Assembly: GCA_910587955.1 (NCBI GenBank)
Contig: CAJUNN010000001.1
Location: 1-64,000, forward strand
Direction: 5' to 3'
Length of the DNA: 64,000 nt
Source of the DNA: an uncultured Lachnospiraceae bacterium
GTDB lineage: Bacteria; Bacillota; Clostridia; Lachnospirales; Lachnospiraceae
A model generated the notes under the pieces. It did not search any database. It was given only the letters and a program-made list of their open reading frames with translations, and was not told the origin of the DNA. A program made the translations under genes and the position numbers. Positions within the stretch are counted from its first letter, which is position 1; each line of letters opens with the position of its first letter. Positions 8,819-17,855 of the stretch are shown piece by piece.

Positions 8819-9478
8819 ATGCGAGATTTTATTATTTTTGGCAAAGGGGATTTTGCTGATATTTTAACCTACATTATTGAGAAAGAAATGCGGAGAAACG
8901 TTGCGGCTTATACAGTGAACAAAACATTTCTTGATACAAACCAGTATCGTGGAAAGCGGGTCGTTCCTTATGAGGAAATTGAGCAATTTTATAAACCGTC
9001 AGACTATGCTGTGTCGGTAGGATATGAAGCTCACGACATGTACCAGACAAGGGAGCAGTTACAAAAGCAACTCTGGCAAAAAGGCTTTCTATTAGAGAAT
9101 GTGATTAGCAAGTCTGCCAATTTGACGAATGCAGAACTAGGCGTCGGTAATATCATTATGCAGAATTGTCTCCTTGCGCCGTTTTCAAAGATTGGAAATG
9201 GAAATGTATTGTGGGCAGGCGCTCAGGTACAGCATCATAATGTGATTGGACACTTTAACTGCATTGCCCCGGGGGCAGTGCCAAGTGGTTATGTAAAAAT
9301 AGGAAACCATTGCTTTATCGGAACAAATGTAGCGATAAAAAATAATGTGACCATTGCGGATTATACGTTAGCAGGTGCAGGGGCATATATATCAAATGAT
9401 ACAAAAGAAGGCGACGTAATAGTACCTGTTAAAAGTATATGTTTGGATAAAAAGAACAGCTTTGATTTTGGACATTAG
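8819..9478 (+). CDS. NeuD/PglD-type sugar O- or N-acetyltransferase
   Basis: The 219-residue protein has an N-terminal Rossmann-like PglD_N domain (IIFGKGDFADILTYI) and a C-terminal left-handed beta-helix of hexapeptide repeats from about residue 95. The H-H pair in VQHHNVIGHFNCIAPGA includes the likely catalytic histidine. Proteins of this type include NeuD (sialic acid O-acetyltransferase) and PglD (UDP-amino-sugar N-acetyltransferase). Its position just before the pseI homologue suits acetylation of a nonulosonic acid or its precursor. Family confidence is high; O- versus N-acetylation is not decidable here. Confidence 0.82.
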   Translation: MRDFIIFGKGDFADILTYIIEKEMRRNVAAYTVNKTFLDTNQYRGKRVVPYEEIEQFYKPSDYAVSVGYEAHDMYQTREQLQKQLWQKGFLLENVISKSANLTNAELGVGNIIMQNCLLAPFSKIGNGNVLWAGAQVQHHNVIGHFNCIAPGAVPSGYVKIGNHCFIGTNVAIKNNVTIADYTLAGAGAYISNDTKEGDVIVPVKSICLDKKNSFDFGH

Positions 9479-9533
9479 ATCTCTTAAATGAGTAGGCTGT
9501 AATGAATTTAAATTAATTTTAAGGAGGCAGGCG

Positions 9534-10583
9534 ATGGAAGGCCTGAAAGTGAACGAGAGAATCATTGGACAAGGAGCTCCTGCGTATATAATAGCAGAAA
9601 TGTCTGGAAATCATAACGGGGATCTCCACCGTGCATTGGAAATTGTGGATGCGGCAGCAGAGGCGGGAGCTGATGCAGTTAAGATTCAGACTTATACGGC
9701 AGACACCATAACTCTTAATTGTGATAATACGTATTTTCAGACTCCCAGAGGTTCTCTGTGGGAAGGGCGGACTCTTTATGATTTATATAAAGAAGCATAT
9801 ACGCCTTGGGAATGGCATGGCCCGATTATGGAAAAAGCGGAAAAAGTTGGTTTGGCCTGTTTTTCCACGCCTTTTGACTTTACGGCAGTAGATTTTTTGG
9901 AGAAGCTGGAGGTTCCGGCATATAAAATTGCGTCTTATGAAATCCAAGATATTCCTTTGATCCGGAAAGCTGCAAGGACAGGAAAAGCGATATTGTTATC
10001 TACCGGTATTGCAACCTTGGCAGATATTTATGCGGCGGTAGAGGCCTGCAGGGAAGAGGGAAATGAGCAGGTTGCACTTTTAAAATGTACGTCGGCATAT
10101 CCTTCCCCCTATGAGGATATGAATCTGAGTGTAATTCCACATATGAGGGAAACATTTGGATGCACCTGCGGCCTTTCGGACCATACGCTGGGAACGGAAG
10201 TGGCTGTGGCTTCGGTGGCGCTGGGAGCAGAGATAATAGAAAAGCATATGACGCTTTGCCGTGCAGATGGTGGTGTAGATGCCGCCTTCTCCATGGAGCC
10301 GGAGGAGTTTGCAAATATGATCAGACAGATCCGGAATGTGGAAAAGGCAAAGGGATGTGTGACGTATGAATTGACGGACAAACAGAGGGAGGGAAGGCAG
10401 TTCGGACGCTCTCTGTTTGTGGCAGAGGATATTTGTGAAGGCTCTGAGTTTACCAATAACAATATTCGTTCTGTGCGTCCGGCATTTGGGATTGCGCCCA
10501 AATATTGTGAAAGCATATTAGGGAAAAAGGCGGCACGGGATTTGAAAAAAGGCACGCCCTTATCCTGGGGAATGATCAAGTGA
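9534..10583 (+). CDS. pseI: Pseudaminic acid synthase (PseI, NeuB family)
   Basis: This 349-residue protein condenses a 6-deoxy hexosamine with phosphoenolpyruvate to form the nine-carbon acid. The NeuB barrel shows AEMSGNHNGDL, AGADAVKIQTYTADTITLN, KIASYEIQD, STGIAT and LSDHTLG. A C-terminal SAF antifreeze-like domain begins near residue 285 (RSLFVAEDICEG) with SVRPAFGIAPK. The wording around the substrate loop is closer to PseI than to sialic or legionaminic synthases. An AAGGAGGCAG ribosome site sits ten bases before the ATG, the best site in this block. The stop overlaps the pseG start. Confidence 0.9.
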   Translation: MEGLKVNERIIGQGAPAYIIAEMSGNHNGDLHRALEIVDAAAEAGADAVKIQTYTADTITLNCDNTYFQTPRGSLWEGRTLYDLYKEAYTPWEWHGPIMEKAEKVGLACFSTPFDFTAVDFLEKLEVPAYKIASYEIQDIPLIRKAARTGKAILLSTGIATLADIYAAVEACREEGNEQVALLKCTSAYPSPYEDMNLSVIPHMRETFGCTCGLSDHTLGTEVAVASVALGAEIIEKHMTLCRADGGVDAAFSMEPEEFANMIRQIRNVEKAKGCVTYELTDKQREGRQFGRSLFVAEDICEGSEFTNNNIRSVRPAFGIAPKYCESILGKKAARDLKKGTPLSWGMIK

Positions 10584-11623
10584 TGAGAATCGGTATACGT
10601 GTGGATGCAAATGAAATCATTGCCACAGGACATGTCATGAGATGCCTGGCTGTTGCGGAAGAGCTGAAAAAGCTGGGGGTTCCACCTGTATTTATTTCTG
10701 CGGATACGTTTCCGGAATTTTTAATCCGGAAAAAGGGCTATGACTTTATCTCTTTACAGTCAGATTGGAGCTGCTTGGAAGCAGAGCTAGAGAAATTAAA
10801 GGATGTAGTTGCTCAGCAGGAGGTAGGAATGCTTTTTGTAGATTCTTATTATGTGACGAAACTGTATTTTGAGAAACTGCATGCCTGGACCAAGGTGGTT
10901 TATATTGATGATCTGAACAAGGATATCTACGATGTAGAAGCAGTTGTGTGTTACGCAAATTATCATAAAAAAATGTTGTTTAAAGAGGGGTATTCCGCGA
11001 AAGTAAGGCTTTTGCTTGGAACGGATTATACGCCTCTTCGCACTGTGTTTTCAGGGATTCCGCCTAAAAGAATAAGGGCAGAGATTAGAAATTTAATTGT
11101 ACTCTCCGGCGGAACCGATCCTTACGATTTTTTATGGAATTTTTCCGAAAGAGTATCGGAAAGCAATTTGTTTGAGACTTTGGAGACAATTAACGTTATA
11201 TGCGGACGGTATTACAGTAAATACAGGGAGCTGAAGGATAGATTTGCCGGAAATTCTAAAATTCATTTTTATCAAGCAGTAGAAGATATTGAAAAATATA
11301 TGTTTTCCGCAGATGTAGCCATTACGGCTGCAGGAGTGACTTCCTATGAACTGTGTGCAGCCGGAGTCCCATCCATTGTGTATATTGTGGCGGATAACCA
11401 GAAAAAGAACGCAGAATCCTTTCAGGAAGACGGGCTGATGGAATGCGCCGGTGATTTGAGATTTGATCCGGTTTTGGATCATCTATTGGAGCTGCTGAAT
11501 AATAAATTTCAGGATTGGGAGTATCGGAAAAAAATGTCGAGGATGATGCAGAGCAAGGTAGACGGAAAGGGTGCAGCACGTATTGCAAAAGAGCTATCTA
11601 GAATGTTGGAGAGGGGAAACTAA
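10583..11623 (+). CDS. pseG: PseG-like UDP-sugar hydrolase
   Basis: The 346-residue protein resembles PseG, a GT-B-fold hydrolase that removes UDP from UDP-2,4-diacetamido-2,4,6-trideoxy-L-altrose before PseI acts. The diagnostic N-terminal motif is IATGHVMRCLAVAEEL, with the catalytic histidine in GHVMRC. LSGGTDPYD in the middle and AITAAGVTSYELCAAGVP in the C-terminal half form the UDP site. The ATG at 10583 overlaps the preceding TGA, so translation is coupled to pseI. With pseC, pseH, pseI and pseF this gives a pathway lacking only a named PseB. Confidence 0.87.
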   Translation: MRIGIRVDANEIIATGHVMRCLAVAEELKKLGVPPVFISADTFPEFLIRKKGYDFISLQSDWSCLEAELEKLKDVVAQQEVGMLFVDSYYVTKLYFEKLHAWTKVVYIDDLNKDIYDVEAVVCYANYHKKMLFKEGYSAKVRLLLGTDYTPLRTVFSGIPPKRIRAEIRNLIVLSGGTDPYDFLWNFSERVSESNLFETLETINVICGRYYSKYRELKDRFAGNSKIHFYQAVEDIEKYMFSADVAITAAGVTSYELCAAGVPSIVYIVADNQKKNAESFQEDGLMECAGDLRFDPVLDHLLELLNNKFQDWEYRKKMSRMMQSKVDGKGAARIAKELSRMLERGN

Positions 11624-11626
11624 GAG

Positions 11627-12970
11627 ATGTGCAGCAATAAAGGACAGAACATGTATAATCTGGCAAAGGAGCTATATCCCATATGCCGCAGTATTACCGG
11701 TCCGGGGGTAAGAGAGACTTTGTCTATTTTAGCAGATTATATTATGTGTAATAACGAAGATGGGGGGGGCACTAAATTTGAGATTTGTAATGTACCCTCA
11801 GGAACGAAAGTATTTGACTGGACCGTACCGAAGGAATGGATAATACGCAAAGCTTATATTGAGGATGAGGAGAAAAAACGGATTATAGATTTCAAGGACC
11901 ATAATCTTCATGTGCTGGGATATTCCATACCCGTTGATCGGTGGGTGGATTTAGAGGAATTGAAAGAATATATTTTTACCCAGCCGGAACAGCCGGATGT
12001 AATTCCGTATGTTACTTCATATTATAAAGAGCGATATGGATTTTGTATGTCTGAGAACCAAAAGAAATCTTTGAGGCCAGGCAGATATCACATGTATATT
12101 GACAGTGATTTAGTGGAGGGGAATCTTACCTATGGGGAAATGGTAATACCGGGTGAGAGTGAGAAAGAAGTTTTTATATCAACCTATATTTGTCATCCCT
12201 CTATGGCAAACAATGAATGTTCCGGGCCGGCTCTCTCTGCAGAGCTTATCCGCTTTGTGCTTTCTATGAAAAGAAGGAGATATACTTACCGGTTTGTGTT
12301 TATTCCGGAGACCATCGGTTCGATTACGTATTTGAGCAAAAATCTTCCGTATTTAAAGGAGCATATGCTTGCCGGTTTTAATCTGTCCTGCGTGGGAGAT
12401 GAAAGGGACTATTCTATCATTGAGTCCCGCTATGGGGATACATTGGCGGATCGGGTTTTGAAAAATGTGCTGTCCTGTCAGGAAAAATATACGAATTATT
12501 CGTTTTTGGAGCGTGGATCGGATGAACGGCAGTATAATGCACCGGGAGTGGAACTTCCTGTGGTTTGCTTCTGCAGATCAAAATTTGGCGAATATCCGGA
12601 ATATCACACCTCTGCGGATGATATGTCCCTTATTACTCCAGAAGGTTTTAAAGGGAGCTATGAAGTAATGTCACAGGTGATTCTGGCCCTGGAGTATAAT
12701 GACTGTTACAGGATTAAAGTGCTTTGTGAGCCGCAGTTAGGAAAACGGGGGCTTTACCCTACCATTAGTCAAAAAGGAAGCTATGACGAAGTCCGGGCGA
12801 TGACGGATTTTATTGCATATGCGGATGGACGGAATGATTTGATAGAAATCAGTAATCTGATCAAGGTGCCTTTAAAAGATTTGATACCGATTGCGGAAAA
12901 GCTGATACAAAATGGATTGCTCGAAATTAAGACTATAACAGAGAAAGGAGCAGCAGGATGGAAGAGCTGA
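11627..12970 (+). CDS. DUF4910/DUF2172-type aminopeptidase-like hydrolase
   Basis: This 447-residue protein has the DUF4910 layout: LYPICRSITGPGVRETL at the start, a DUF2172-like segment (VFDWTVPKEW), and an M28-like zinc site with STYICHPSMANNECSGP and HTSADD. A C-terminal winged-helix-like region follows. Homologues recur in nonulosonate and aminosugar clusters, where a hydrolase acting on a modified sugar has been proposed; no reaction is established. ATG 11651 with AAAGGA is an alternative start. A run of eight G lies at 11762-11769 inside the gene, here in the intact frame. Confidence 0.8.
   Translation: MCSNKGQNMYNLAKELYPICRSITGPGVRETLSILADYIMCNNEDGGGTKFEICNVPSGTKVFDWTVPKEWIIRKAYIEDEEKKRIIDFKDHNLHVLGYSIPVDRWVDLEELKEYIFTQPEQPDVIPYVTSYYKERYGFCMSENQKKSLRPGRYHMYIDSDLVEGNLTYGEMVIPGESEKEVFISTYICHPSMANNECSGPALSAELIRFVLSMKRRRYTYRFVFIPETIGSITYLSKNLPYLKEHMLAGFNLSCVGDERDYSIIESRYGDTLADRVLKNVLSCQEKYTNYSFLERGSDERQYNAPGVELPVVCFCRSKFGEYPEYHTSADDMSLITPEGFKGSYEVMSQVILALEYNDCYRIKVLCEPQLGKRGLYPTISQKGSYDEVRAMTDFIAYADGRNDLIEISNLIKVPLKDLIPIAEKLIQNGLLEIKTITEKGAAGWKS
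11762..11769. repeat. G8 homopolymer inside the DUF4910 gene
   Basis: Eight consecutive G encode part of a poly-glycine stretch near residue 46. The reading frame is intact at this length. Any gain or loss of one base would frameshift the protein near its N-terminus, so this is a candidate contingency tract, less striking than the G10 tract at 22804. Confidence 0.6.
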
Positions 12971-13755
12971 ATTATCGTGAATTGATTTCCGGTATTGGAA
13001 TTGAAAAAGGAAACATATTAGATATTGCTTCTGGGCTGCATGATATAAAGCAGTATTGCCGCTCTCATAATCTGAGTTTTGACGGGAATCATTTGATAGA
13101 TGTTTTGAAAGAGGAGACAGGTCCCGGGGGGACTGTTATGATTCGGGCTTTTACCTGGGATTTTTGCCAGCAGATACCCTTTGATATATTACACAGCCCT
13201 AGTCAAGTAGGTGCCTTGGGCAATATCGCAATGGAGAGAGAAGATTTTAAGAGAACACAACATCCGATTTATTCATGGATGGTTTGGGGAAAGTATCAGG
13301 AATACCTGTGTGATTTGGAAAATAAAAATGCTTTTGGAGCTGGTACTCCGTTTGATTTTTTATATCAGAAAAATGCAAAGAATGTCCGGCTTGGAAATCT
13401 GAAAGCATGGGCATTTACCCAGAGACATCATGCAGAAAAAGTGGCAGAGGTTCCGTTTCGTTATGAAAAGATATTCGAAGGGGAATATACGGATGAAAAA
13501 GGAAACTGTACGAAAAGACAATATAGCATGTATGTAAGGCGGCTGGAATTTGAAGTGGATTTGAGTGATTATTCTGCAGTAGAGCATGAATGGGAAAGGG
13601 CAGGAATTAAGACAGAGAAAACATGGAACGGCATTCATTTTTCTTCTGTGAACATAAAAGAAGCGATGGATGATATATATGAGGATCTCATATCCAATTT
13701 TGGGAGAAAGACGATAATTATCAATGGGAAAAGCGGCTATGAAGGCATCGGTTAA
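12958..13755 (+). CDS. AAC(3)-family N-acetyltransferase, sugar-pathway type
   Basis: The 265-residue protein matches the aminoglycoside 3-N-acetyltransferase fold: TVMIRAFTWDF near residue 60, QVGALGN, the HPIYSWMVWG segment and FGAGTPFDFLYQKNA. AAC(3)-like proteins are common in nonulosonate and O-antigen clusters, where they are thought to acylate amino sugars using CoA donors rather than confer antibiotic resistance. Here it overlaps the end of the DUF4910 gene and precedes an LpxD-like acyltransferase, so an acylation role is the likeliest. A resistance function is not supported by context. Confidence 0.8.
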   Translation: MEELNYRELISGIGIEKGNILDIASGLHDIKQYCRSHNLSFDGNHLIDVLKEETGPGGTVMIRAFTWDFCQQIPFDILHSPSQVGALGNIAMEREDFKRTQHPIYSWMVWGKYQEYLCDLENKNAFGAGTPFDFLYQKNAKNVRLGNLKAWAFTQRHHAEKVAEVPFRYEKIFEGEYTDEKGNCTKRQYSMYVRRLEFEVDLSDYSAVEHEWERAGIKTEKTWNGIHFSSVNIKEAMDDIYEDLISNFGRKTIIINGKSGYEGIG

Positions 13756-13768
13756 TCAAGGGAAACAC

Positions 13769-15343
13769 ATGAAAATACAACAAATTTTAGAATCATTGGA
13801 CAGGCTCCATATAAGCTATGATTTTTACGGAGATAAAGAAAAAGAGGCAGCGGGATATTCCTGCCTGCAAAGATGTATTCCGGGTTCCGTGTTGATGGTG
13901 AATGATTTGGAAGAAGCGGAAAAAGCGGAAGGCAAAGCTGCTCTGTTTGTGTCGGAAGAAAGGGTAGAATGCGGAGATACTCCGTGTCTGGTAGTGCGGG
14001 ACAAGGAAGAAGCCTATGTAAAAATTGTTTCTATGTTTTTAGAAGGAAATACTTCTACGGAATCTGCAGATTCTGTAAGTTTGGCCCAGCGGTTTCCGTC
14101 AGCAGAAATCGATCTTGGAGAAAATGTATGGATAGCAGAGGATGGAGTTGTTTTATCCGGAAAAATTAAACTGGGGAATAATGTAATTATCAAGGCAGGT
14201 GCAGTAATTGGCCAGGATGGTTATGAATTTGTAAAAGATAAGCAGGGAAGACAATGCCGTATTCCGCCCCAGGGAGGGGTGATTATTGGAGATGGGGTGG
14301 AAATTGGCGCCAATACCTGTATCGACCGCGGCATATATGGAGACACAATCATTGGTGAACAGGTGAAAATATCCAATCTTTGCCAGATCGCTCATGATGT
14401 AATTATTGGGAAGAATACCATGCTTGCTACTAAGGTGTCGGTATCCTCCTTTACGGAGGTAGGACAAGATTGTGTATTAAGTGCAGGGGCTACAATTAAG
14501 GACAAGATTCAGATTGGAGACGGAGTGTTTGTAGGAATGGGGGCTGTTGTTACAGATTCGATCCGCGGCAGGCATTCCGTGTTTGGAAATCCGGCTGTAG
14601 AATACCAGAGAAAACAGAAGCTTCTGAAAGTAGATCACATCAATAAGACTTATGGAAATGATAATCAAAAAACATTGGCTGACATTACATTTGAGATTGC
14701 TACAGGAGAGTTTATTTCCGTTGTAGGTCCTTCCGGCTGCGGCAAATCTACCCTGTTAAAAATTATGGCAGGCCTGTTAGATTCCGATGCAGGGCAGCTG
14801 CTTGCCAAAAAGAAGAATGGTGTGAATATAGGCATGATATTTCAGGAGGATACCTTGTTCCCCTGGTTCACGGTTGAAAAAAATATAGATCTGGGACTAA
14901 AAATACAAAAAGCAGAAAAAGACGCAAGAAAAGAGAGAACGGCGTGGGCGCTGAAAGTGGTAGGTTTGAAGGGATATGAAAAATATTATCCCCATCAGCT
15001 TTCCGGAGGAATGAAAAAGAGGGTTGCGATTGCAAGAAGCCTGGTTTTAAATTCTGAATTACTGCTGATGGACGAGCCTTTTGGTGCATTGGATGCCGTA
15101 ACAAAGGCAAAGATCCAGGAGGATTTATTACGGCTTCAGAAAGAAAACGGGTTCTCTATCTGTATGGTAACTCATGATATTGAAGAGGCGGTTGCATTGT
15201 CGGACAGGATTCTTGTAGTTTCCGGGAAACCGGCGGAAGTCAAGACAATCATTTCCGTAAATCTGGCGGATCGGAGAAACCATAACAGTGATGAGTTTTT
15301 GGCGGTGAAAAGAATGATATTATCTATGATAGAGGGAGAATAA
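13769..15343 (+). CDS. LpxD-like N-acyltransferase fused to an SsuB/TauB-type ABC ATPase
   Basis: This 524-residue protein joins two unrelated domains. Residues 1 to about 285 have an LpxD-like N-terminal cap and a hexapeptide left-handed beta-helix; EIGANTCIDRG and QIAHDVIIG match LpxD, with H209 at the catalytic histidine position. From about 290 there is a complete ATPase: Walker A GPSGCGKST at 320, LSGGMKKR at 411, Walker B LLLMDEPFGALD at about 432 and VTHDIEEA. The ATPase resembles nitrate/sulfonate/taurine importers, and the matching binding protein and permease follow. A Gram-positive host has no lipid A, so acylation of a UDP-amino sugar is inferred. ATG 13724 is a possible longer start. 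Confidence 0.85.
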   Translation: MKIQQILESLDRLHISYDFYGDKEKEAAGYSCLQRCIPGSVLMVNDLEEAEKAEGKAALFVSEERVECGDTPCLVVRDKEEAYVKIVSMFLEGNTSTESADSVSLAQRFPSAEIDLGENVWIAEDGVVLSGKIKLGNNVIIKAGAVIGQDGYEFVKDKQGRQCRIPPQGGVIIGDGVEIGANTCIDRGIYGDTIIGEQVKISNLCQIAHDVIIGKNTMLATKVSVSSFTEVGQDCVLSAGATIKDKIQIGDGVFVGMGAVVTDSIRGRHSVFGNPAVEYQRKQKLLKVDHINKTYGNDNQKTLADITFEIATGEFISVVGPSGCGKSTLLKIMAGLLDSDAGQLLAKKKNGVNIGMIFQEDTLFPWFTVEKNIDLGLKIQKAEKDARKERTAWALKVVGLKGYEKYYPHQLSGGMKKRVAIARSLVLNSELLLMDEPFGALDAVTKAKIQEDLLRLQKENGFSICMVTHDIEEAVALSDRILVVSGKPAEVKTIISVNLADRRNHNSDEFLAVKRMILSMIEGE

Positions 15344-15345
15344 AA

Positions 15346-16863
15346 TTGCCGGATCGACAGACAGGATTTGTAAAATTGACCGATTTATTAAGGGAGAGAA
15401 GCAGAGATAAAAAGACAGTCCGGTTTGTAAGTGAAATTTCCACCGGAAGATCATTTACGTATGGGGATTTTTTTGAGTTAGTTCAGGAACGTGCCCGGTC
15501 TATGAAAATGTTCGGTTTAAAAACAGGTGATAAGGTAGGACTGATTTATAAAAACAGTATAGAATTTATGGCCGGCTTTTTTGCCGTACTGGAGAATGAT
15601 GCTGTAGTAATTCCTGTAAATGGTGCATTAAAAGAGAGGGAAATGGCCTATGTTTTTCAAGATTCGGATCTAAAATATGTACTGACGGAACCCGGCGCCG
15701 GAAGTGTTGACAGGGCAGGCTGTGTAGTGCGGGAGTGTATGCTCAGTGAGAATGTCCGGTTTGCGCAAATTGGCAATCAGCAGGGAACTGCAGAGGACGG
15801 CGGGGATTTAGAGGAAGGAACGGCGATCATTCTGTATACGTCCGGTTCAACGGGGAAAGCGAAGGGAGTAATGCTGACCCATGAGAATTTGATGTGTGAA
15901 ATGGATAATATTATAAAAGCCCATAAATTGACAGAACAGGATAGAGTGCTGTGTGTACTTCCATGGTTTCATATTAATGGATTGGTTATTACCATGCTGA
16001 CGCCGCTGCTTGCCGGTCATGAGATGATTGTGGCAGAGAAATTCAGCCAGAGCAGATTTTGGAACTGGATAGATGCGTATCAGATCACCTGGTTCAGCGG
16101 AGTTCCGACGATTTACACATACCTTTTGGCAGGCACAGACAGAAACCTGCACAAAACCCTCAGATTTGCAAGATCGGCTTCCTCTTCGCTTCCTGTCAAA
16201 GTATTGGAAGCATTTGAGGAACGCTACCAGGTTCCCGTGATTGAATCTTATGGAATGACAGAAGGGGGAAGCCAGCTCACCAGCAATCCGCTTCCACCTG
16301 AAGTAAGGAAGCCAGGGTCTGTGGGCCTTCCCTATGGGCTGGAGATGCGGATTGTAAATGAGAATGGAGAGATATGTTTAGAAGGAGAAGAAGGAGAGGT
16401 ACAATTCTGCGGCGGCAGTATCACAGGAGGATATTATAGGAAGCGTCAGGAGACAAAGGATGCCTTTGACGGAAAGTGGTTAAAGACAGGCGATGTGGGA
16501 TATGCGGATGGGGACGGTTATCTTTTTTTGAGCGGGAGAAAGAAGGAGCTTATAAACCGATCGGGAGAAAAATTTTCTCCCAGAGAAATAGAGGAGATTC
16601 TTTATCAGTGTAAAGGAATCAAGATGGCGGCGGCCATAGGCGTTCCCGACGAAATACATGGGGAAGAGGCGGTGGCTTTTTGCGTATTGGCTGAGGGGGC
16701 ATGTATAGGTGAGAAAGAGATTCTGGAATTTTGCAGGAAATCTCTCGTGGAGTATAAGATACCGCGGGAGATTTTATTTGTGGATGAATTACCCGTTGGA
16801 GGAAATGGAAAGGTCCAGCGGTTGAAGTTAAAAGATGTATATAACGCAAGGAGGGTAAAATGA
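15346..16863 (+). CDS. Acyl-CoA synthetase/AMP-dependent ligase
   Basis: The 505-residue adenylate-forming enzyme has the phosphate loop YTSGSTGKAKG at residue 164, ESYGMTEGG, KTGDVGYADGDGYLFLSGRKKELI and the catalytic lysine K489 in GGNGKVQRLK. It should activate a carboxylic acid with ATP, usually to a CoA thioester. The start is a TTG six to seven bases after AGAGGGAGA. It lies between the LpxD-ATPase fusion and the importer's binding protein, so the imported compound may be the acid that is activated. The ligase class is sure; acid and acceptor are unknown. Confidence 0.88.
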   Translation: MPDRQTGFVKLTDLLRERSRDKKTVRFVSEISTGRSFTYGDFFELVQERARSMKMFGLKTGDKVGLIYKNSIEFMAGFFAVLENDAVVIPVNGALKEREMAYVFQDSDLKYVLTEPGAGSVDRAGCVVRECMLSENVRFAQIGNQQGTAEDGGDLEEGTAIILYTSGSTGKAKGVMLTHENLMCEMDNIIKAHKLTEQDRVLCVLPWFHINGLVITMLTPLLAGHEMIVAEKFSQSRFWNWIDAYQITWFSGVPTIYTYLLAGTDRNLHKTLRFARSASSSLPVKVLEAFEERYQVPVIESYGMTEGGSQLTSNPLPPEVRKPGSVGLPYGLEMRIVNENGEICLEGEEGEVQFCGGSITGGYYRKRQETKDAFDGKWLKTGDVGYADGDGYLFLSGRKKELINRSGEKFSPREIEEILYQCKGIKMAAAIGVPDEIHGEEAVAFCVLAEGACIGEKEILEFCRKSLVEYKIPREILFVDELPVGGNGKVQRLKLKDVYNARRVK

Positions 16864-17843
16864 AAAAGATAATAAAAACAGGTTTTGTAGTGGTGCTAAT
16901 TTTTGCCGTAATGTTGTCCGCCGGCTGCGGAGGAAAGAAAGAATCCCAGAATGAGGTGATACGGATTGGCAGCAACCGGGCGATTGGAACAATAACGCCT
17001 TATTTGGCGGAAGAGCTGGGATATTTCGAGGGAAAAGATTATCAGATTGAAATTTTTGAGTTTACGGATGGGGCCGCATTGATGGAAGCTATGGCGGCGG
17101 GGGAACTGGATATAGGAATCGTGGGGATATCCCCGGTTGCCACATGGAATGCAAAAGGGCTTGATGTGCGAGTGGTTGCATCTGCAAACGGAGGCGGTCA
17201 TGTGATTGTGTCAACGACAGAACGAGGATTTTCCAGTGTAGCAGATCTAAAGGGAAAGGTTATAGCCGGCCCGAGCCCGGGAACCGTGACGGATACTCTG
17301 TTAAAGAGCTATATATTTCCAAAGTACTCCATGACAAGTGATGATGTTACGATTATTACAGGGATGAAAGGAGCGGATATGGTTACAACCCTGGTGAATA
17401 CGGATGAAGTAGATGCAATCGTAACCTGGGAGCCTTTTATTTCTATGGCAGAACTGACTTATGATAACATTCAGGTTTTGTATGATGCGTCTGAGGAGTG
17501 GCTTGCGGACGGAAATGCGGAACTTTATCCCGTGAATGTAATAGCTGCAATGGGAGATTTTTGTGATAATCATGAGAAAGAACTGAACGATATTCTAAAT
17601 ACGATTGAAAAAACAGTAGACTATGTAGAAGATAACCCGGAAGAAGCAAATGCAAAGATAGCGGGGCTGCTTGATTTGGAAGCTGCCGTGGTGGAACGGG
17701 CGCTGAAGCGGTCGCAGTTAACCTTCCAGGTAGATAAGGCGGCGGCCATGGAGACTTTAAGCTGGGCCTGCGACTTGGGATATTTAGACGAATTGCCGGA
17801 AGAAGAAAAACTGTTTGACTTTCATTATATATCAAAAGAGTAA
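16860..17843 (+). CDS. SsuA/NMT1-type ABC substrate-binding lipoprotein
   Basis: The 327-residue protein has a lipoprotein signal peptide: KK at the start, a hydrophobic stretch, and the lipobox LSAGC with lipidated C23. The mature part matches the nitrate/sulfonate/taurine (NMT1/SsuA) fold: IRIGSNRAIGTITPYLAEELGYF, GELDIGIVG, KGKVIAGPSPGTVTDTLL and DAIVTWEPF. It would bind a small anionic compound outside the membrane and pass it to the permease at 17856. Its start overlaps the ligase stop. The ligand cannot be told from sequence; a carboxylate suitable for the adjoining ligase is the working inference. Confidence 0.87.
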   Translation: MKKIIKTGFVVVLIFAVMLSAGCGGKKESQNEVIRIGSNRAIGTITPYLAEELGYFEGKDYQIEIFEFTDGAALMEAMAAGELDIGIVGISPVATWNAKGLDVRVVASANGGGHVIVSTTERGFSSVADLKGKVIAGPSPGTVTDTLLKSYIFPKYSMTSDDVTIITGMKGADMVTTLVNTDEVDAIVTWEPFISMAELTYDNIQVLYDASEEWLADGNAELYPVNVIAAMGDFCDNHEKELNDILNTIEKTVDYVEDNPEEANAKIAGLLDLEAAVVERALKRSQLTFQVDKAAAMETLSWACDLGYLDELPEEEKLFDFHYISKE

Positions 17844-17855
17844 GGGGCTTGTATT

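Noticed and set aside
12958..13755. Aminoglycoside resistance gene
   Set aside because: The AAC(3) fold is present but the context is sugar biosynthesis; relatives in such loci are thought to act on amino sugars.
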